DNA of 64,000 bases from Muscardinus avellanarius (taxonomy: Eukaryota > Chordata > Mammalia > Rodentia > Gliridae). The notes beneath the pieces are model-generated. The model did not search any database, had not been told where the DNA came from, and saw only the letters and a list, made by a program, of their open reading frames with translations. Positions 50,906-62,606 of the stretch are shown piece by piece. Every line of letters starts with the position of its first letter. Position 1 is the stretch's first letter. The stretch spans positions 113,572,296 through 113,636,295 of the forward strand of contig OY726559.1 of assembly GCA_963383645.1 (NCBI GenBank), in the 5' to 3' direction. The position numbers were made by a program, and so were the translations under genes.

Positions 50906-51960
50906 GGAGCAGTGGAGCAGACTGACCGCCGTGACCTCTTAGCAATAATGCATGCATTTGATTTTACAAGCCCCGGGGGCCTGTACTGGGAGCCATCTTG
51001 GACCTTGGCAGAAGGTAGAGACGCAGTGTCCCCTTTCTTAAAGGGGCTCCATTCTTAAAACATTCGTATTTCTGCAGTGGCATTAAGATCTGTTAAAATT
51101 TACTTAGAACCACAAATTTGTCTCAGAAGCTTTTTAACAGTTGGTAAAATGTGCTTGTCCAGTGAAGCATCCCAACAGGGTCGTCCCTTTATACACTTGA
51201 CCTGGTCCAGTTTCAACATAAAGACAGCTGACATATGTCATTTTCTGACATAAAGACAGTTTTATTTGTATTTTACTACTGTTGGGTCAATTTTGATAAT
51301 AACTGGTTACAAACAAAGCCTTACTATTTAGTGGGGAAATGATTTTAAGACCATCCTTTCCTTTTTAATACCTGATTCGAAGATCCTCATCCCTGTTTCA
51401 GTTTGGATTCATTGTGTCTTGGAGAATGCTGTTTTACTAATTTAACATTGTCAGATAGAGCTGGATCCTGAACGGGAAAATGAAATTATTTTTTCATTGT
51501 GTCTTTATGGGGATGGTCCAGAGCTGACACCTTTGGGCACATTTGTGTCAGATAGCCATTGCTGTTTTTACTGCTCCTTGTCTTCAGCCGGGCCAGAGAA
51601 ATCTACCTGACTAAAAGCTGGTCAGAACTCACCACAGAAATGCGACGGTGTCTGTCGCTCAGAACTGCTGCAGCTCATTAGAGGACCGGCCACACCCACC
51701 AGGACGCTGGACTTGGCGACTTGTCCTTTTTTCTTGGCATCACAGATTTTGCCAAAAGAACTTTTTTGTATCAAATATTGACGTGTGAAAAGTGAAGGAG
51801 CTAGTCTGCTGAACCAGGAGTAGTTTGAGATACTGAACTGTCATTTTGCACATTTGAATACTTTGCAGGCTGGCTTTGTATAAACTTATCCTCTGGTTTC
51901 TTATATGTTGTAAATAATTAGATCATAATTTCATTATAAATAAATATATAAATATTCTGC
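50906..51960 (+). other. KHDC4: KHDC4 3' untranslated region
   Basis: About 1.05 kb of unique, repeat-free sequence after the TAG, ending in an AT-rich run with tandem AATAAA-like hexamers near 51940. SINEs resume only at about 52203. Confidence 0.8.
51939..51944 (+). terminator. KHDC4: KHDC4 polyadenylation signal AATAAA
   Basis: AATAAA in the context ATTATAAATAAATATATAAAT, followed by a TG-rich stretch (CTGCTTGTGAGCTCTG) that could act as the downstream element. Chosen because it is the first canonical hexamer at the end of the repeat-free 3'UTR. Confidence 0.7.
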
Positions 51961-52202
51961 TTGTGAGCTCTGATTTTTATCTTCTACAACCCACTCATAC
52001 ACTAAAATTAATGTTTTCTATTCAGCATGTTGTAATTATAACTTCCCCCAAACCATATATAGACTCCAAAGTTTGTGTGTAGTTCCAAGAGTTTATAACT
52101 GCAAAACATTCCTTAAAGGCTAGAAGAATATTTTTAGGTTTTTATTAAAGCTAGATATATTGTATTTTCATAATTTAGCTGTACGTTATAGGGAGAAACT
52201 TT

Positions 52203-52860
52203 TTTTTTTGTACTGGGGATTGAACTCAGAGGCTTTCTACCTCCAAGCCGCACCCCCAGCCCAATTTTATTTCTTTGAAATGGGATCTCACCAGGTTACT
52301 GAGAGCCTCGCTACCTTGCTGAGGCTGACTGAACCTGCAATACTCTTGTTTCAGCCTCTCAATTACTGAAATTACAAACCCAGCTCTTGGGTGAAGCTTT
52401 TTAAAATTTTTTTGGTACTTGGGATGAAATCCAGGGGCACTGTACCTCTGAGCTATACCCCAGCCTTATTTTTTAGTCTTTCTTTTTTTATTTTAAAATG
52501 GTCTCACTGGGTTGCGATGGGCCTCACCTAAGTAGCTGAGGCTGTCCACAAACCTCCATCCTTTGGTCTCCACCTCCCAAATGCTGGGATTACAAGGGTG
52601 TGCCACCATGACTAGCTTGGGTGAAACATTTTAAGAGATGGAAGTTATTAGATAGACTTTGTTTAAAAGGAAGAAAGAAAGCCTGGCGTGGCACAGCTTG
52701 TAACCCCAGCGTTCGGGAGGATCTTGGTTTGCGGACAGCCTCAGTTCCTTAGGCCCTCTGCAGTTTAGACCCTGTTTCAAAATAAAGAATAAAAAATAGG
52801 GCAGGGGTGTAGCTCGGGGGTAGAATGCCCCTGAGTTCAATCCCTAGACCCACAGCGATA
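52203..52860. repeat. KHDC4-RIT1 intergenic SINEs
   Basis: Minus-strand SINEs at about 52207-52385 and 52415-52615, plus-strand SINE at about 52680-52855. 51961-52202 and 52861-53139 are unique, the latter leading into the RIT1 CpG island. Confidence 0.75.
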
Positions 52861-53139
52861 CAGACACGTAGGGCTGGGACTGAGCTTGGGAAGGAGAGAA
52901 AAGCATTGGGGCCGAAGTTGGCATCAAGCCGTCAGACTAAAGCTCCTTCTGCTTCCGTGTGCGGCTAGGGGTGTGCGTGCCTGGTTTGTGCCATCTTCAA
53001 GGCCACTTGAAGCTTTTCCTGCCAGAACAGTAAGGAGCCCTTTGGGCCTGCTAGGCATTCACTCTCACTGAGCAGCACCCCGACCCCGTAACTAAATTTT
53101 ATCTCTTCGTGTTTAAATACATAGCTCTGGCGAGGAGGC

Positions 53140-53751
53140 CGCAGGGGCCCGCGGGGAGTTGGAAGCCCTTGGTCCTGAAGGCGCCTGTCCCTGCGCTTGG
53201 GCTCAGTTCTGCTTTGGGGAAGGGTCACCACGCGGCTGCTGCCCCTCTCCTCCTGCACGCCCCCTCCCTGCAGCTCGGGGACCTGGACCTTGGCCGGGGG
53301 CGGAACTGGGCTGGGACCTGGGCGGGGAGAGGTCCGCCCGGGGGCGGGCCTGCGGCTCGGCACGGCCCTCCCTCCCCTGCGTCCCCTCCCGCGGGACAGC
53401 CGGCCTGTGGCGCCATCTTCCCGGCGGGCCGGCCGGAGGGTCACAGGTCAGAGCCCGGGGAGGAGGGGGCCCCGAGCGGCCGCAGCGCCCCAGGTCGCGG
53501 GTAGGGCCGGGCTGCGGGCGGGAGGGGGCGCGCAGCCCCGGGCCCGGCCCTGCCCGGGTCCTCCCTCTTCCGATGCTCCCGAGTTCTTTGTGTCCGTGTC
53601 TTTTGGGGAGCGCGGCGAGGGCCAGAGCGCCGGACCTGCCGGGCCCTGCGGGCGGTGCCGGGCCCCTGCGAGCGCTCCAGGCTCAGCCCTGTCTGCCCCC
53701 CTTCCAGGTGGCCTCTCCTCCGGCGGCCGGACCCGGAGCCCCAAGAGGACA
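53140..53751 (+). promoter_or_regulatory. RIT1: RIT1 CpG island, promoter and 5'UTR
   Basis: Strongly GC- and CpG-rich sequence leading to the RIT1 start codon. GGCGCCATCTTCCCGG (53410-53425) contains a good YY1 motif. CACAG/GTCAGA at 53442-53452 is a candidate donor for a noncoding first exon; CGCGG/GTAGGG near 53500 is an alternative. The coding exon begins at 53708 after a CTTCCAG acceptor. RIT1 in human also starts with a noncoding exon. No TATA box is seen. Confidence 0.7.
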
Positions 53752-55351
53752 ATGGATTCCGGAGCTCGCCCAGTCGGCAGCTGCTGTGGCAGCCCGGCCG
53801 GGCTCTCCCGGGAGTACAAGCTCGTGATGCTGGGTGCCGGTGGCGTGGGCAAGAGTGGTAGGTGACGGTTTCCATGTGTCCAGAAGGAAGGGATGGAAAG
53901 TGCTTTGAGTAAAATGACCTCCTCCTGAGCCAGATAGACTTCTGCCGGTTTGTTGTGCAATGTTCATACTTAAAATTCTTGCCGTGGGTCACCCTCTTAG
54001 CGACTGTAGCTTTTCATTTCTTGTTTTGAAGCGATGACCATGCAGTTCATCAGCCACCGGTTCCCGGAGGATCATGATCCCACCATTGGTAAGTTAGGCC
54101 TCCAAGTACACCCAGTATTTGGAATCTTAAAAAGTGATGTCAAACTTTGTCTATTTTAAGCCTCTTCCGGCTCATAGAAATAGGATATTAGCGGGGTATG
54201 GTAGCACAGAGACAGGAGGATTCCGGATCTGAGGTCCGCTTTAACAACTTAGTGAGACTCAGCAACCTAGCAAGGCCGTCTTTTCTTTAAAAATAAAAGA
54301 GAAAAGGGGCTAGGAGTATAGCTCATATTTAGAATGCAATCACAACTGCCAAAAAAGAAAAGAAACAAGGGTTCCAGAGCAGTTGGTAATCCATTGAATA
54401 TTGCCTTTTTTTCCAAGCTCAGCTCTCTGTGTACCTAAGCCATTTTTAACCTCTGTCCTGCCTGAGCTGAGCTTTAGTGGGGCAACTTTCTTTTCCGTTT
54501 ATTTTATGGTCAGCTCACTGTCTGGTCTGACCGAAGGACAAGCTGGAAGGCACTTACTGAAGCCTTTTCTTGCTGTCACTTCTCTTAAGGGTCTAGCTTG
54601 AGGCTGACTGTAAGTGTGAGTCAGCTGGTTTGAACTTCCACAAAAGGAAGCAGAAAAACAAGTAGAGCCAGCCTGCTGACCTCTCCCACCCATGCGCTGA
54701 CCTGGGCTCTTCCACTCAAAGCCCTTCGTTTATTTCCTTGTACCTGAATTTCTTTTTTTACCCCTGTCTTTTCTGGTCTTCGGATCTCTCTTATTGTTAT
54801 CGTGTGAGGAAAGCAAAGTCACTCTGGCTGGGTGTGGTGGCACACACCTGTAATCCCCAGACTTGGGGAGGAATTCTCATACTTGGCAGGCTGAGACAGG
54901 AGGGTCGCAGGTGTGAGGCCAGCACATGCTAACTTAAATAAATAAATAAATAGGGCTGAGGTGTAGCTCAGAGGTTAAATACCCCTGAATTCAATCCCTC
55001 GTACCAGATAAACAAGTCACTGTGTTTGCGTTACCCTTTTGTTTCCTTAATTGCTGTTCTCTACAAAGGCTAAGAACATCGTTGTGATTCCTAAACCATA
55101 AGGAAGTGGGTTTGATTCTAAGGGATCGGATCCCGGTCTAAAGGAGAAGTAGTGGCAGCGGGGCGCACAGAAGCTTGGCCAGACCATGTTGTTTTCGTGT
55201 GTGGCACTCTGCCATGGTGCTGGTCTCTGGGGCTTCCACAAGCTCTGTTTCCCACAAAGCCAGCACCTGCTCTGTGGGAGCCTAGCTCTGGATATAATCA
55301 TTTTATACAGTAGGTGCTTCTCTAGAATTGGGGAAAGTAGAACCAGTTATT

Positions 55352-55433
<82 letters not shown>

Positions 55434-55778
55434 ACTGGTGAATGAATTCAGGAGTTACACCCCCAGTCTACTATGTTATTTATTGTATAAATAATAATAC
55501 TGTAAATAATAATACTGGGGGTAGAACCCAGGGGCTTTTCTACCGCTGGGCTATATTCCCAGACCTATTTTATACTTTATTTGGAAACAGGGTCTCACTA
55601 AGTTGCTGAGGGGCCTCACTCAGCAGCTGAGGCTGGCTTTGAACCTGTGTGATCCTCCTGTCTCAGCCTCCCAAGCGCGGGGATTACAAGGGTGTGCCAC
55701 CACGCCCAGCTTAATTTTGTTTTTTTCCCATGTACTATATCAGATTTTTTTTCAGGTGTGCACCACCATGCTCAGCAT

Positions 55779-55834
<56 letters not shown>

Positions 55835-57302
55835 CGCGCGCACACGCTTGTGTTTCTATGGAGGGGACCCAGGAACATTCTATCTCCAAGCTACACCCCC
55901 AGTCCAATTTTATTCTTTTATTTTGAAACGGGGCCTCACTAAGTAGCTGAGGTTGGCTGTGAACCTGCCATCTTCCTGTCTCAGCCTCCCACGTACTGGG
56001 ACTACAGACATACGCCACCATACCCAGCTTAGGAGTTTCCTTTTGTTTTTGTTTTCTTGATACTGGAGATTGAACCCAGAGGCATTTCTACCTCCAAGTT
56101 ATACTCTCAACCCAATTTTATTTCTTATTTGGAAACAAGGCCTCACTAAGGGGTCAAGACTGGCTTCAAACCTGCGAGCCTCTTAGTACTGGGATTACAA
56201 GAGTGTACTACCATGCCTGGCTATAAGACAGGTTTTAATGTAGGTATTTTGTCCTGTTTATATGTATTTATCATCTACCTTTCTTCCCTCCTATAGAAGA
56301 TGCTTATAAAATTCGGATCCGTATTGATGATGAGCCTGCCAATCTGGATATTTTGGATACCGCTGGACAGGTATTAAATCCTCAGATGCTACGAGTGGAG
56401 GCTTCTCAGCAAAGGGAGGGGGAAGGCTGCAGAGCAAAGATCACTGTTTTTCTCTCTTAACTTTTCATGCACTCTGACACAGGATGGCAGGTAATGGACA
56501 TCCCTCTTCCTGAATCAGAAGTAAACAGCTAGCGCGTGGTCCTCGTGGCACCACTTGTCACTGGCCCTTTCTCCCTGCAGGCAGAGTTCACAGCCATGCG
56601 GGATCAGTACATGAGGGCAGGGGAAGGGTTCATCATCTGTTACTCCATCACGGATCGCCGAAGTTTCCACGAAGTCCGGGAATTTAAACAGCTTATTTAT
56701 CGAGTTCGACGTACTGACGATACCCCCGTGGTCCTGGTGGGAAATAAGTCTGACCTAAAACAACTAAGACAGGTGAGGAGAGAGAAGAAGCGGTTATCCA
56801 TCATCTTGTGGGAAGGTCGATTTCATTGCTTGATTTATGGATTCCAGCATCTTAAAACAGAAAATCAAAATTAGCATCTCCCTCACCTTGAAAATGTCTC
56901 TATATCTACCAGCTTGCTATTATTCCAAATAAAATCTGGGTCTTAGGAATTCATTTACATAAAAGAATTTACACGATTTTTATCAGATGGCAAGTAGAAT
57001 ACCCAGTCAGTAAAGGGTTATAGAATGTTCATTTCCTAAAACTTCAGAAATAAATCTGTTTTGCCAGCTGAGGCAGCACATACCGTAATCAGAAACTCAG
57101 GAGGCTGAGGCAAAGGATCACAAATTCAAGGCAAACTTAGCAAGACCATGTCGCAAACAAAAATAAAAGAGCCGGAAGTATAGCTCAGTGGAAGAGTGCT
57201 TGTCCAGCCTGTACAAAACCTTGGATTCAATCCCCAGTTTATGCAAAAGAAAAAAAATTGCTTATGTTGCAACAGGTGAAACTTGGGTCAGGCTTACTCT
57301 GT

Positions 57303-57341
<39 letters not shown>

Positions 57342-58909
57342 TAGTACTAGGGATTGAATCCAGGGGCATTTGACCTCATGCGCTATACTCCCTTCCCTGT
57401 TTTATTTTGAAATGGGTTTTCATTCTGTTGATGAGTCTCACTACTTGCCGAGGCTGTCCTTGAGCCTGTGATCTTCCTGTCTCAGGTTCCCAAGTTGTGG
57501 GATTACAGGCATGTGCCACTGTGCCTGGCTCAAACTTTATGATATGCTTCCCGGTGGTAAGGATTATAAACCTAGGAAGAGGTGACTGAGAAATGCAGAG
57601 GATCTTGGTATGAGTGATACCCTTCAAGTGAGCAATGACTTTTTTGTGGTGCTGGGAATGGAACCCAGGGGCCTTCTACCTCCAAGCTATTCTTTATTTT
57701 GAAACAGGGTCTCACTGAGTTGCAAAGGGCCTCGCTAAGTAGCTGAGGCTGTCTGGACTGCGATCCTCCTGTCTCAGCCTGCTGAATGCTGGGATGACAA
57801 GCGTGCGCACCAGGCCCGGCTGGCAGTGACATTTATACCTGTGGGGTGCCTCAGTGCAGAGGTGATGGTGTAGTGAAGTACCCACACTCAGATCACTAGT
57901 GGAAGCAACAGACGGGGCGAATCTTTTGGAAGCAGCTTGACATTAGCTAAATTTGTAAGACTTCTCAGCTAACCCACTGGAAAAGTCTCTTGAGGGGTTT
58001 ATATATCAAATGTTCATTGTCAGGCTATTTATGGTAGCAGAAACTGAGAAATAGTTCAGCTGTCTAAAAGTAGGGGAAATTACGACATATCCATAAGTGA
58101 ATGTATTGATTTTGCCTCTCTAATTTTTTTTTTTTTTTTTGTATTACTGGGGTTCCTGGAAAGCCCTTCTACCTCCGGGCTACACGCCCAGACCTATTTT
58201 TACATTTTTATTTGGAAACAGGGTCTCCTAAGCCAGTGCATGGGGCTGGCTTCGAACCTGCGCGATCCTCCTGTCTCTGCCTCCCAAACGCGGGGATTAC
58301 AAGCGTGTGCCACCACGCCCGGCCTGCCTCTCTAATTGTTAAAGTATATATCTCTTTATCATGTGCTTTATTTATTTATTTATTTATTTATTTATTTTTG
58401 CGGGTCTGGGATTGAAACCCAGGGGCATTCGACCTCCAAGCTGCACCCCCTGCCCTATTTTTTTTATTCTTTATTTTGAAACTGGGTCTCACTGAGTTGC
58501 AGATAGCCTCACTAAGTAGCTGAGACTGTCCGCAAACTGTGATCCTCTGGTCTCAGCCTCCCAAATGCTGGGATTACAAGTGTGCGCCACCACGCCCGGC
58601 TCATGTGCTTTATTTTGGCACTGGGGATTAAACCTAGTGCATTCTACCTCTGAGATACACTCCCAACACTCCCTGCCCTATTTTTTTTATTTTTATTTTT
58701 ATTTTTATTTTTAATTTTGAAACAGGATCTTACTAGGTTGATAAAGTCTCACTACTAGCTGAGGCTGGCCTTGAACATGGGATTCTCCTGTCTTATCCTC
58801 TCAAGTATTGGGATTACAAGTGTGTGCCACAATGTCCAGCTTGTGCTTTTCTTTCTATTTATTGTACTATGAATTGAACCCAGGAACATGCTACCTCTGA
58901 GGCTTCAGC

Positions 58910-58966
<57 letters not shown>

Positions 58967-61900
58967 TGAGAAAGAGACAGAGACAGAGAGAGATACTAGG
59001 GATTGAACCCAGAAGAATTTGACCTCCAAGCTACACCCCTAGTCTATTTACTTTTCATTTTGAAGCAGGATCTCCCTAAATTGCTGAGGGTGGCCTTGAA
59101 CCAACAATCTTGTTTCAACCTTCCAAGTAGTAGGTCCCATTCCCAGGACCAAAAAAGAAAAAAGGGCCGAGAATGTAGTGGTAGAATGCCTCTGGGTTCC
59201 ATCCTCAGGACTGCAAAAAAAAAAAAAAAAAAAAAACAGAAACAACAACAAAAAAATTGAAACAGTTCTTGCTAAGTTGAGGGTCTCTCATGAAGTTTCT
59301 GAGGATGGCCTTTAACTGTGATCCTCCTTTCTAAGCCTCCCAAATGCTAATATACGCATGTGTCATTACACCTGGCACTACTCTATTTTCAAGAGAATTT
59401 TGAGGAATGGATATTAAATAACATGGATATCAATATGTAATCTTAATATTCTTCATACTTTTAATTTCTTTTTTTGGTATTGGGAATTGAACCCAGAGGC
59501 ATTCTGTCTCCAAGCTACACCTCAGCCCTATTTTTTATTCTTTATTTTGAAACAGGCTCTGAGTTGCAGAGGGCCTCAAGTAGCTGAGGCTGGCTGCGAA
59601 CCCCGATCCTCCCAAATACTGGGATTACAATCATTTGCCAGCGCACCCATCCCAGTTTAAATTTCATTTTCAGAAAGAAAAGAGGCCAGACATGGGGGCG
59701 CATGCTTGTAATCCAGCATTTGGGGTAACCACAGCTTTTGGGAAGCGGAGACCGGAGGATCACAGTTCGCAGACAGCCTCAGCTACTTAGTGAAGCCCTT
59801 TGCAACTCAGTGGGACCCTGTTTCAAAAATAAAAAGACTAGCCAGGTGCCGAGCGTGGTGGCACAAGCTTGTAATCCCTGCGCTTGGGAGGCTGAGACAG
59901 GAGGATCACACAGGTTCAAAGCCAGCCTCAGCTACTTGGTGAGGCTCTCAGCAACTTAGTGAGACCCTGTTTCCAAATAAAGTATAAAATAGGTCTGGGA
60001 GTGTAGCCCGGAGGTAGAAAGCCTCTGGGTTCCACCCCTAGTACCACACACACAAAAAAATAAATTAATTAAAAATTAAAGAAAAAACTAGCCAGGCATG
60101 GTGGCGCACGCTTGTAATCCCCGCGCTTGGGAGGCGGAAACCAGGAGATCGATGTTCAAGGACGGCCTCAGCTGCTTAGTGAGGCCCTTCGCAACTCAGT
60201 GAGAACTGGTCTCAAAATAAAGAATAAAAAATTGGGCTGGGAGTGTAGCTCGGAGGTAGAATGCCCCTGGGTTCTATCTCCAGTACCACCAAAAAAAAAA
60301 AAAAGGGGGCTGGGGGTGTAGCTCAGAGGTACATGGCCCTGGGTTCCATCCCTGGTACCATAAAAAAAAAAAAAAAAAAGAAAAAAGGAAGGAAAGAAGA
60401 AAGAGAAGAGAAGAGCCAGGTCGTAGTGGCCCACATCAATATTCCCTCCGCAACTTAGTGAGACCCTGTTTCAAAATGACAAGAAGGAGGAATCTGAGAA
60501 GTCTGATGATGACATGGGATTTGGCCTTTTTGACTAAATTCTCCCTAAATAAAGCCTTTTTACATATCTTGAAAAATATATATATAAGAATAAAAAATAC
60601 AGTTGGGGGTGTAGCTTGGAGGTAGAATAGCCTCTGTTATCGATCCCCAGTACTGCAAAAAATAAAAAATATAAATAATAAAAATAGGGCTGGGAGTATA
60701 AATGTGAGGTAAAATTATCCTGGGTTCAATCCCCAATACCAAAAAAAAATAAAGCTGGGAGGTAGAATACCCTTGGGTTTAACCCCTAGTACATAAAAAA
60801 AGAAAAAAGAAAATAGACCAGAGCCAGGAGGCATGGTGGTACTTACCTTTTTTTTTTTTTTTTTTGGTGGTACTGGGGGTGGAACCCAGGGGCTTTCTAC
60901 CTCCGGGACCCATTTTATATTTTATTTGGAAACAGGGTCTCACTAAGTTGCCGAGAGCCTCACTAAGTAGCTGAGGCTGGCTTCGAATCTGTATGATCCT
61001 CCTTTCTCAGCCTCCCAAGGGCTGGGATTACAAGCGTGCACCGCCATGCCCAGCTGGTGCATACATATTATCCCAGCTACTCAGAAGAATGAAGAGCCAG
61101 CATGGTGGTACTCATCTATAATTCCAATACTTGGGAGGCTGAGACAGGAGGATCGCAGGTTCAAGCACAGCCTTAGTAGCATAGCAAGACAGTTTCAAAA
61201 CAAAAATAAAAAAATAAGGCTTGGGGTATAGCCCAAAGATAGAATACTAAAGTACTGGGTTCAATCCCTAGTACAACCAAAAAAGGGTGCGACTGAGAAC
61301 TGGGGTGCAACTCAGAGGTCGAGGTCCTCTGGCTTCCCCAATACTAGAAAAAGAAAAAAGCTGGCCATGTTCCGCACACCCACCCGCCTGCAGGAAAAGC
61401 TGAGCTAAGGGGATGGCAGGTTCGAAGCCAGCCTCAGCAACTTAGTGTCAGCAACCAAACAAGACCCTGTTTCAAAATTAGAAATAAGCCGGGCATGGTG
61501 GCGTACGCTTGTAATCCCTGCGCTTGGGAACCGGAGACAGGATTGCACTGGTTTGAAGCCAGCCGCGCTGGCTTAAGAGACCCTATTTCTAAATAAAATA
61601 TAAAAAATAGGTCTGGGAGTGTAGCCTGGAAGTACAAGTGTTTCCAGGAACCCCAGTACCACCAAAAAAAATAAAAAGTACAATCGGCCTAGGTGTGTAG
61701 CTCTGGGGATTGGATTCAATCCCCAGCACCACTCACACAAAAAAGAAAATAGACCAGAAATAGAATCTTGTCATTTGAAGGCAGGAGAGACCTTACAGTC
61801 ATGTAACCCAGCCTCCCCTAATTATAAAAGTTACTGTACTCTGCCTCCCCACCTCTAGAACATAGGAGTTCTCTTCCTACGGGGATGGCCCATATACCTT

Positions 61901-62606
61901 TTTGGACAGTTTTCATTGTTTTTTATTGTTAGCATTCTCAATTTTTATCTGGGGGTGATGCCACACATTTATGATCCCAGTATTTGGGAGGCTGAGAAAG
62001 GAGGATCACAGGTTTGCAGCCAGCCTCAGCAACTTAGCGAGAGACCCTGTTTCACAAAATAAAATAAGCCGGGCGTGGCAGCACACACTTGTAATTCCAG
62101 TACTTGGGAGGCTGAGACAGGAGGATTGCACAGGTTCGAAGCCAGCCTTAGCTACTTAGTGAGGCTCTCAGCAACTTAGTGAGACCCTGTTTCTAAATAA
62201 AATATAAAATAGGTCAGGGGTATAGCCGGAGGTACAGACCCCTGGGTTCCATCCCCAGGACCAAATAAATAATAAAATAAGGCGAGGGGTGTAGATCAGT
62301 GTTTAGAAGGCCTCTGGGTTCAGTCTGCAGTACCAGCAAAAATAAATAACTTTTTTAATATTAACACCATTAAAGGTCACCAGAGAAGAAGGATTGGCTC
62401 TGGCCAGAGAATTCAGCTGTCCCTTTTTTGAGACCTCTGCTGCATACCGATATTACATCGACGATGTCTTCCATGCCCTCGTCCGGGAAATACGCAGGAA
62501 AGAAAAAGAGTTAGTGCTGGCCATGGAGAAGAAATCAAAACCCAAAAACAGCATGTGGAGGAGGCTGAAATCCCCATTCCGGAAGAAGAAAGATTCCGTG
62601 ACGTGA
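53752..62606 (+). CDS. RIT1: RIT1, Ras-like GTPase without CAAX
   Basis: Coding exons 53752-53857, 54032-54088, 56297-56370, 56581-56772 and 62376-62606 (TGA at 62604), all GT-AG, give 219 residues, the usual RIT1 length. It is a Ras-family small GTPase that signals from the plasma membrane to MAPK pathways. Motifs seen: P-loop GAGGVGKS at 28-35, switch I DHDPTIEDAY at 49-58, DTAGQ at 75-79, NKSD at 134-137 and ETSA at 162-165. The C-terminus is a Lys/Arg-rich tail ([15 protein letters not shown]) with no CAAX box, as expected for RIT proteins, which bind membrane through basic residues. Positions altered in human Noonan syndrome (A57, F82, M90, G95) carry the normal residues. The start is fixed by the conserved MDSG N-terminus and the acceptor at 53707. 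The last intron (5.6 kb) is filled with SINEs. Confidence 0.96.
54089..56296. repeat. RIT1 intron 2 (between coding exons 2 and 3): SINEs and three simple repeats
   Basis: Diverged plus-strand SINE at about 54195-54345 and another at 54830-55005. (TTTA)n at 55350-55385 passes into (GT)n at 55388-55432. Minus-strand SINEs at about 55508-55715, 55855-56035 and 56055-56225. (TG)n(CG)n lies at 55780-55845. 54350-54825 and 55010-55345 are unique. Confidence 0.8.
55780..55845. repeat. (TG)n(CG)n tract, Z-DNA-prone
   Basis: About 66 bases of alternating purine-pyrimidine ending in GCGCGCGCGTGCGCGCGC. It sits between a SINE end and an inverted ID half. Confidence 0.9.
57300..57342. repeat. (TTTA)n microsatellite
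   Basis: Abuts the 3' end of a minus-strand SINE (TAGTACTAGGGATTGAA). Confidence 0.95.
58365..58398. repeat. (TTTA)n microsatellite
   Basis: Tail of a minus-strand SINE that begins GCGGGTCTGGGATTG. Confidence 0.95.
58912..58967. repeat. (GT)n microsatellite
   Basis: About 28 GT units with one TA interruption, followed by a GAGA-rich stretch and an inverted ID half. Confidence 0.95.
60478..60575 (+). pseudogene. RPLP2: RPLP2 processed-pseudogene fragment (3' end)
   Basis: Encodes [19 protein letters not shown] then TAA at 60535-60537, the conserved C-terminus of the acidic ribosomal stalk proteins. The following AATAAAGCCTTTTTACA (signal at 60548-60553) resembles the RPLP2 3'UTR rather than that of RPLP1. 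It is 5'-truncated, intronless and abuts a SINE on the left, so it is a retrocopy scrap in the last RIT1 intron. One Glu-to-Lys change is seen in the acidic tail. Confidence 0.8.

Larger units (their letters stand above)
56773..62375. repeat. RIT1 last intron: 5.6 kb, SINE-dense
   Basis: Old B1/ID at 57060-57240. Minus-strand SINEs at about 57343-57530, 57640-57825, 58138-58325 (short form), 58398-58605, 58610-58845, 59480-59660 and 60865-61060. Plus-strand copies at about 59685-59840, 59845-60050, 60090-60290, 61090-61285, 61370-61485, 61487-61665 (short form), 61950-62065 and 62065-62265. Lone ID halves lie at 59160-59210, 60308-60360, 60600-60660, 60685-60745, 60755-60795, 61290-61350, 61680-61735 and 62280-62335. 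57840-58110 and 61745-61945 are unique. Confidence 0.8.

Noticed and set aside
53159..53865. Open frames of about 220 codons over the RIT1 CpG island
   Set aside because: GC-rich sequence lacks stop codons by composition. The frames are not conserved protein, and only the frame entering MDSG at 53752 is RIT1.
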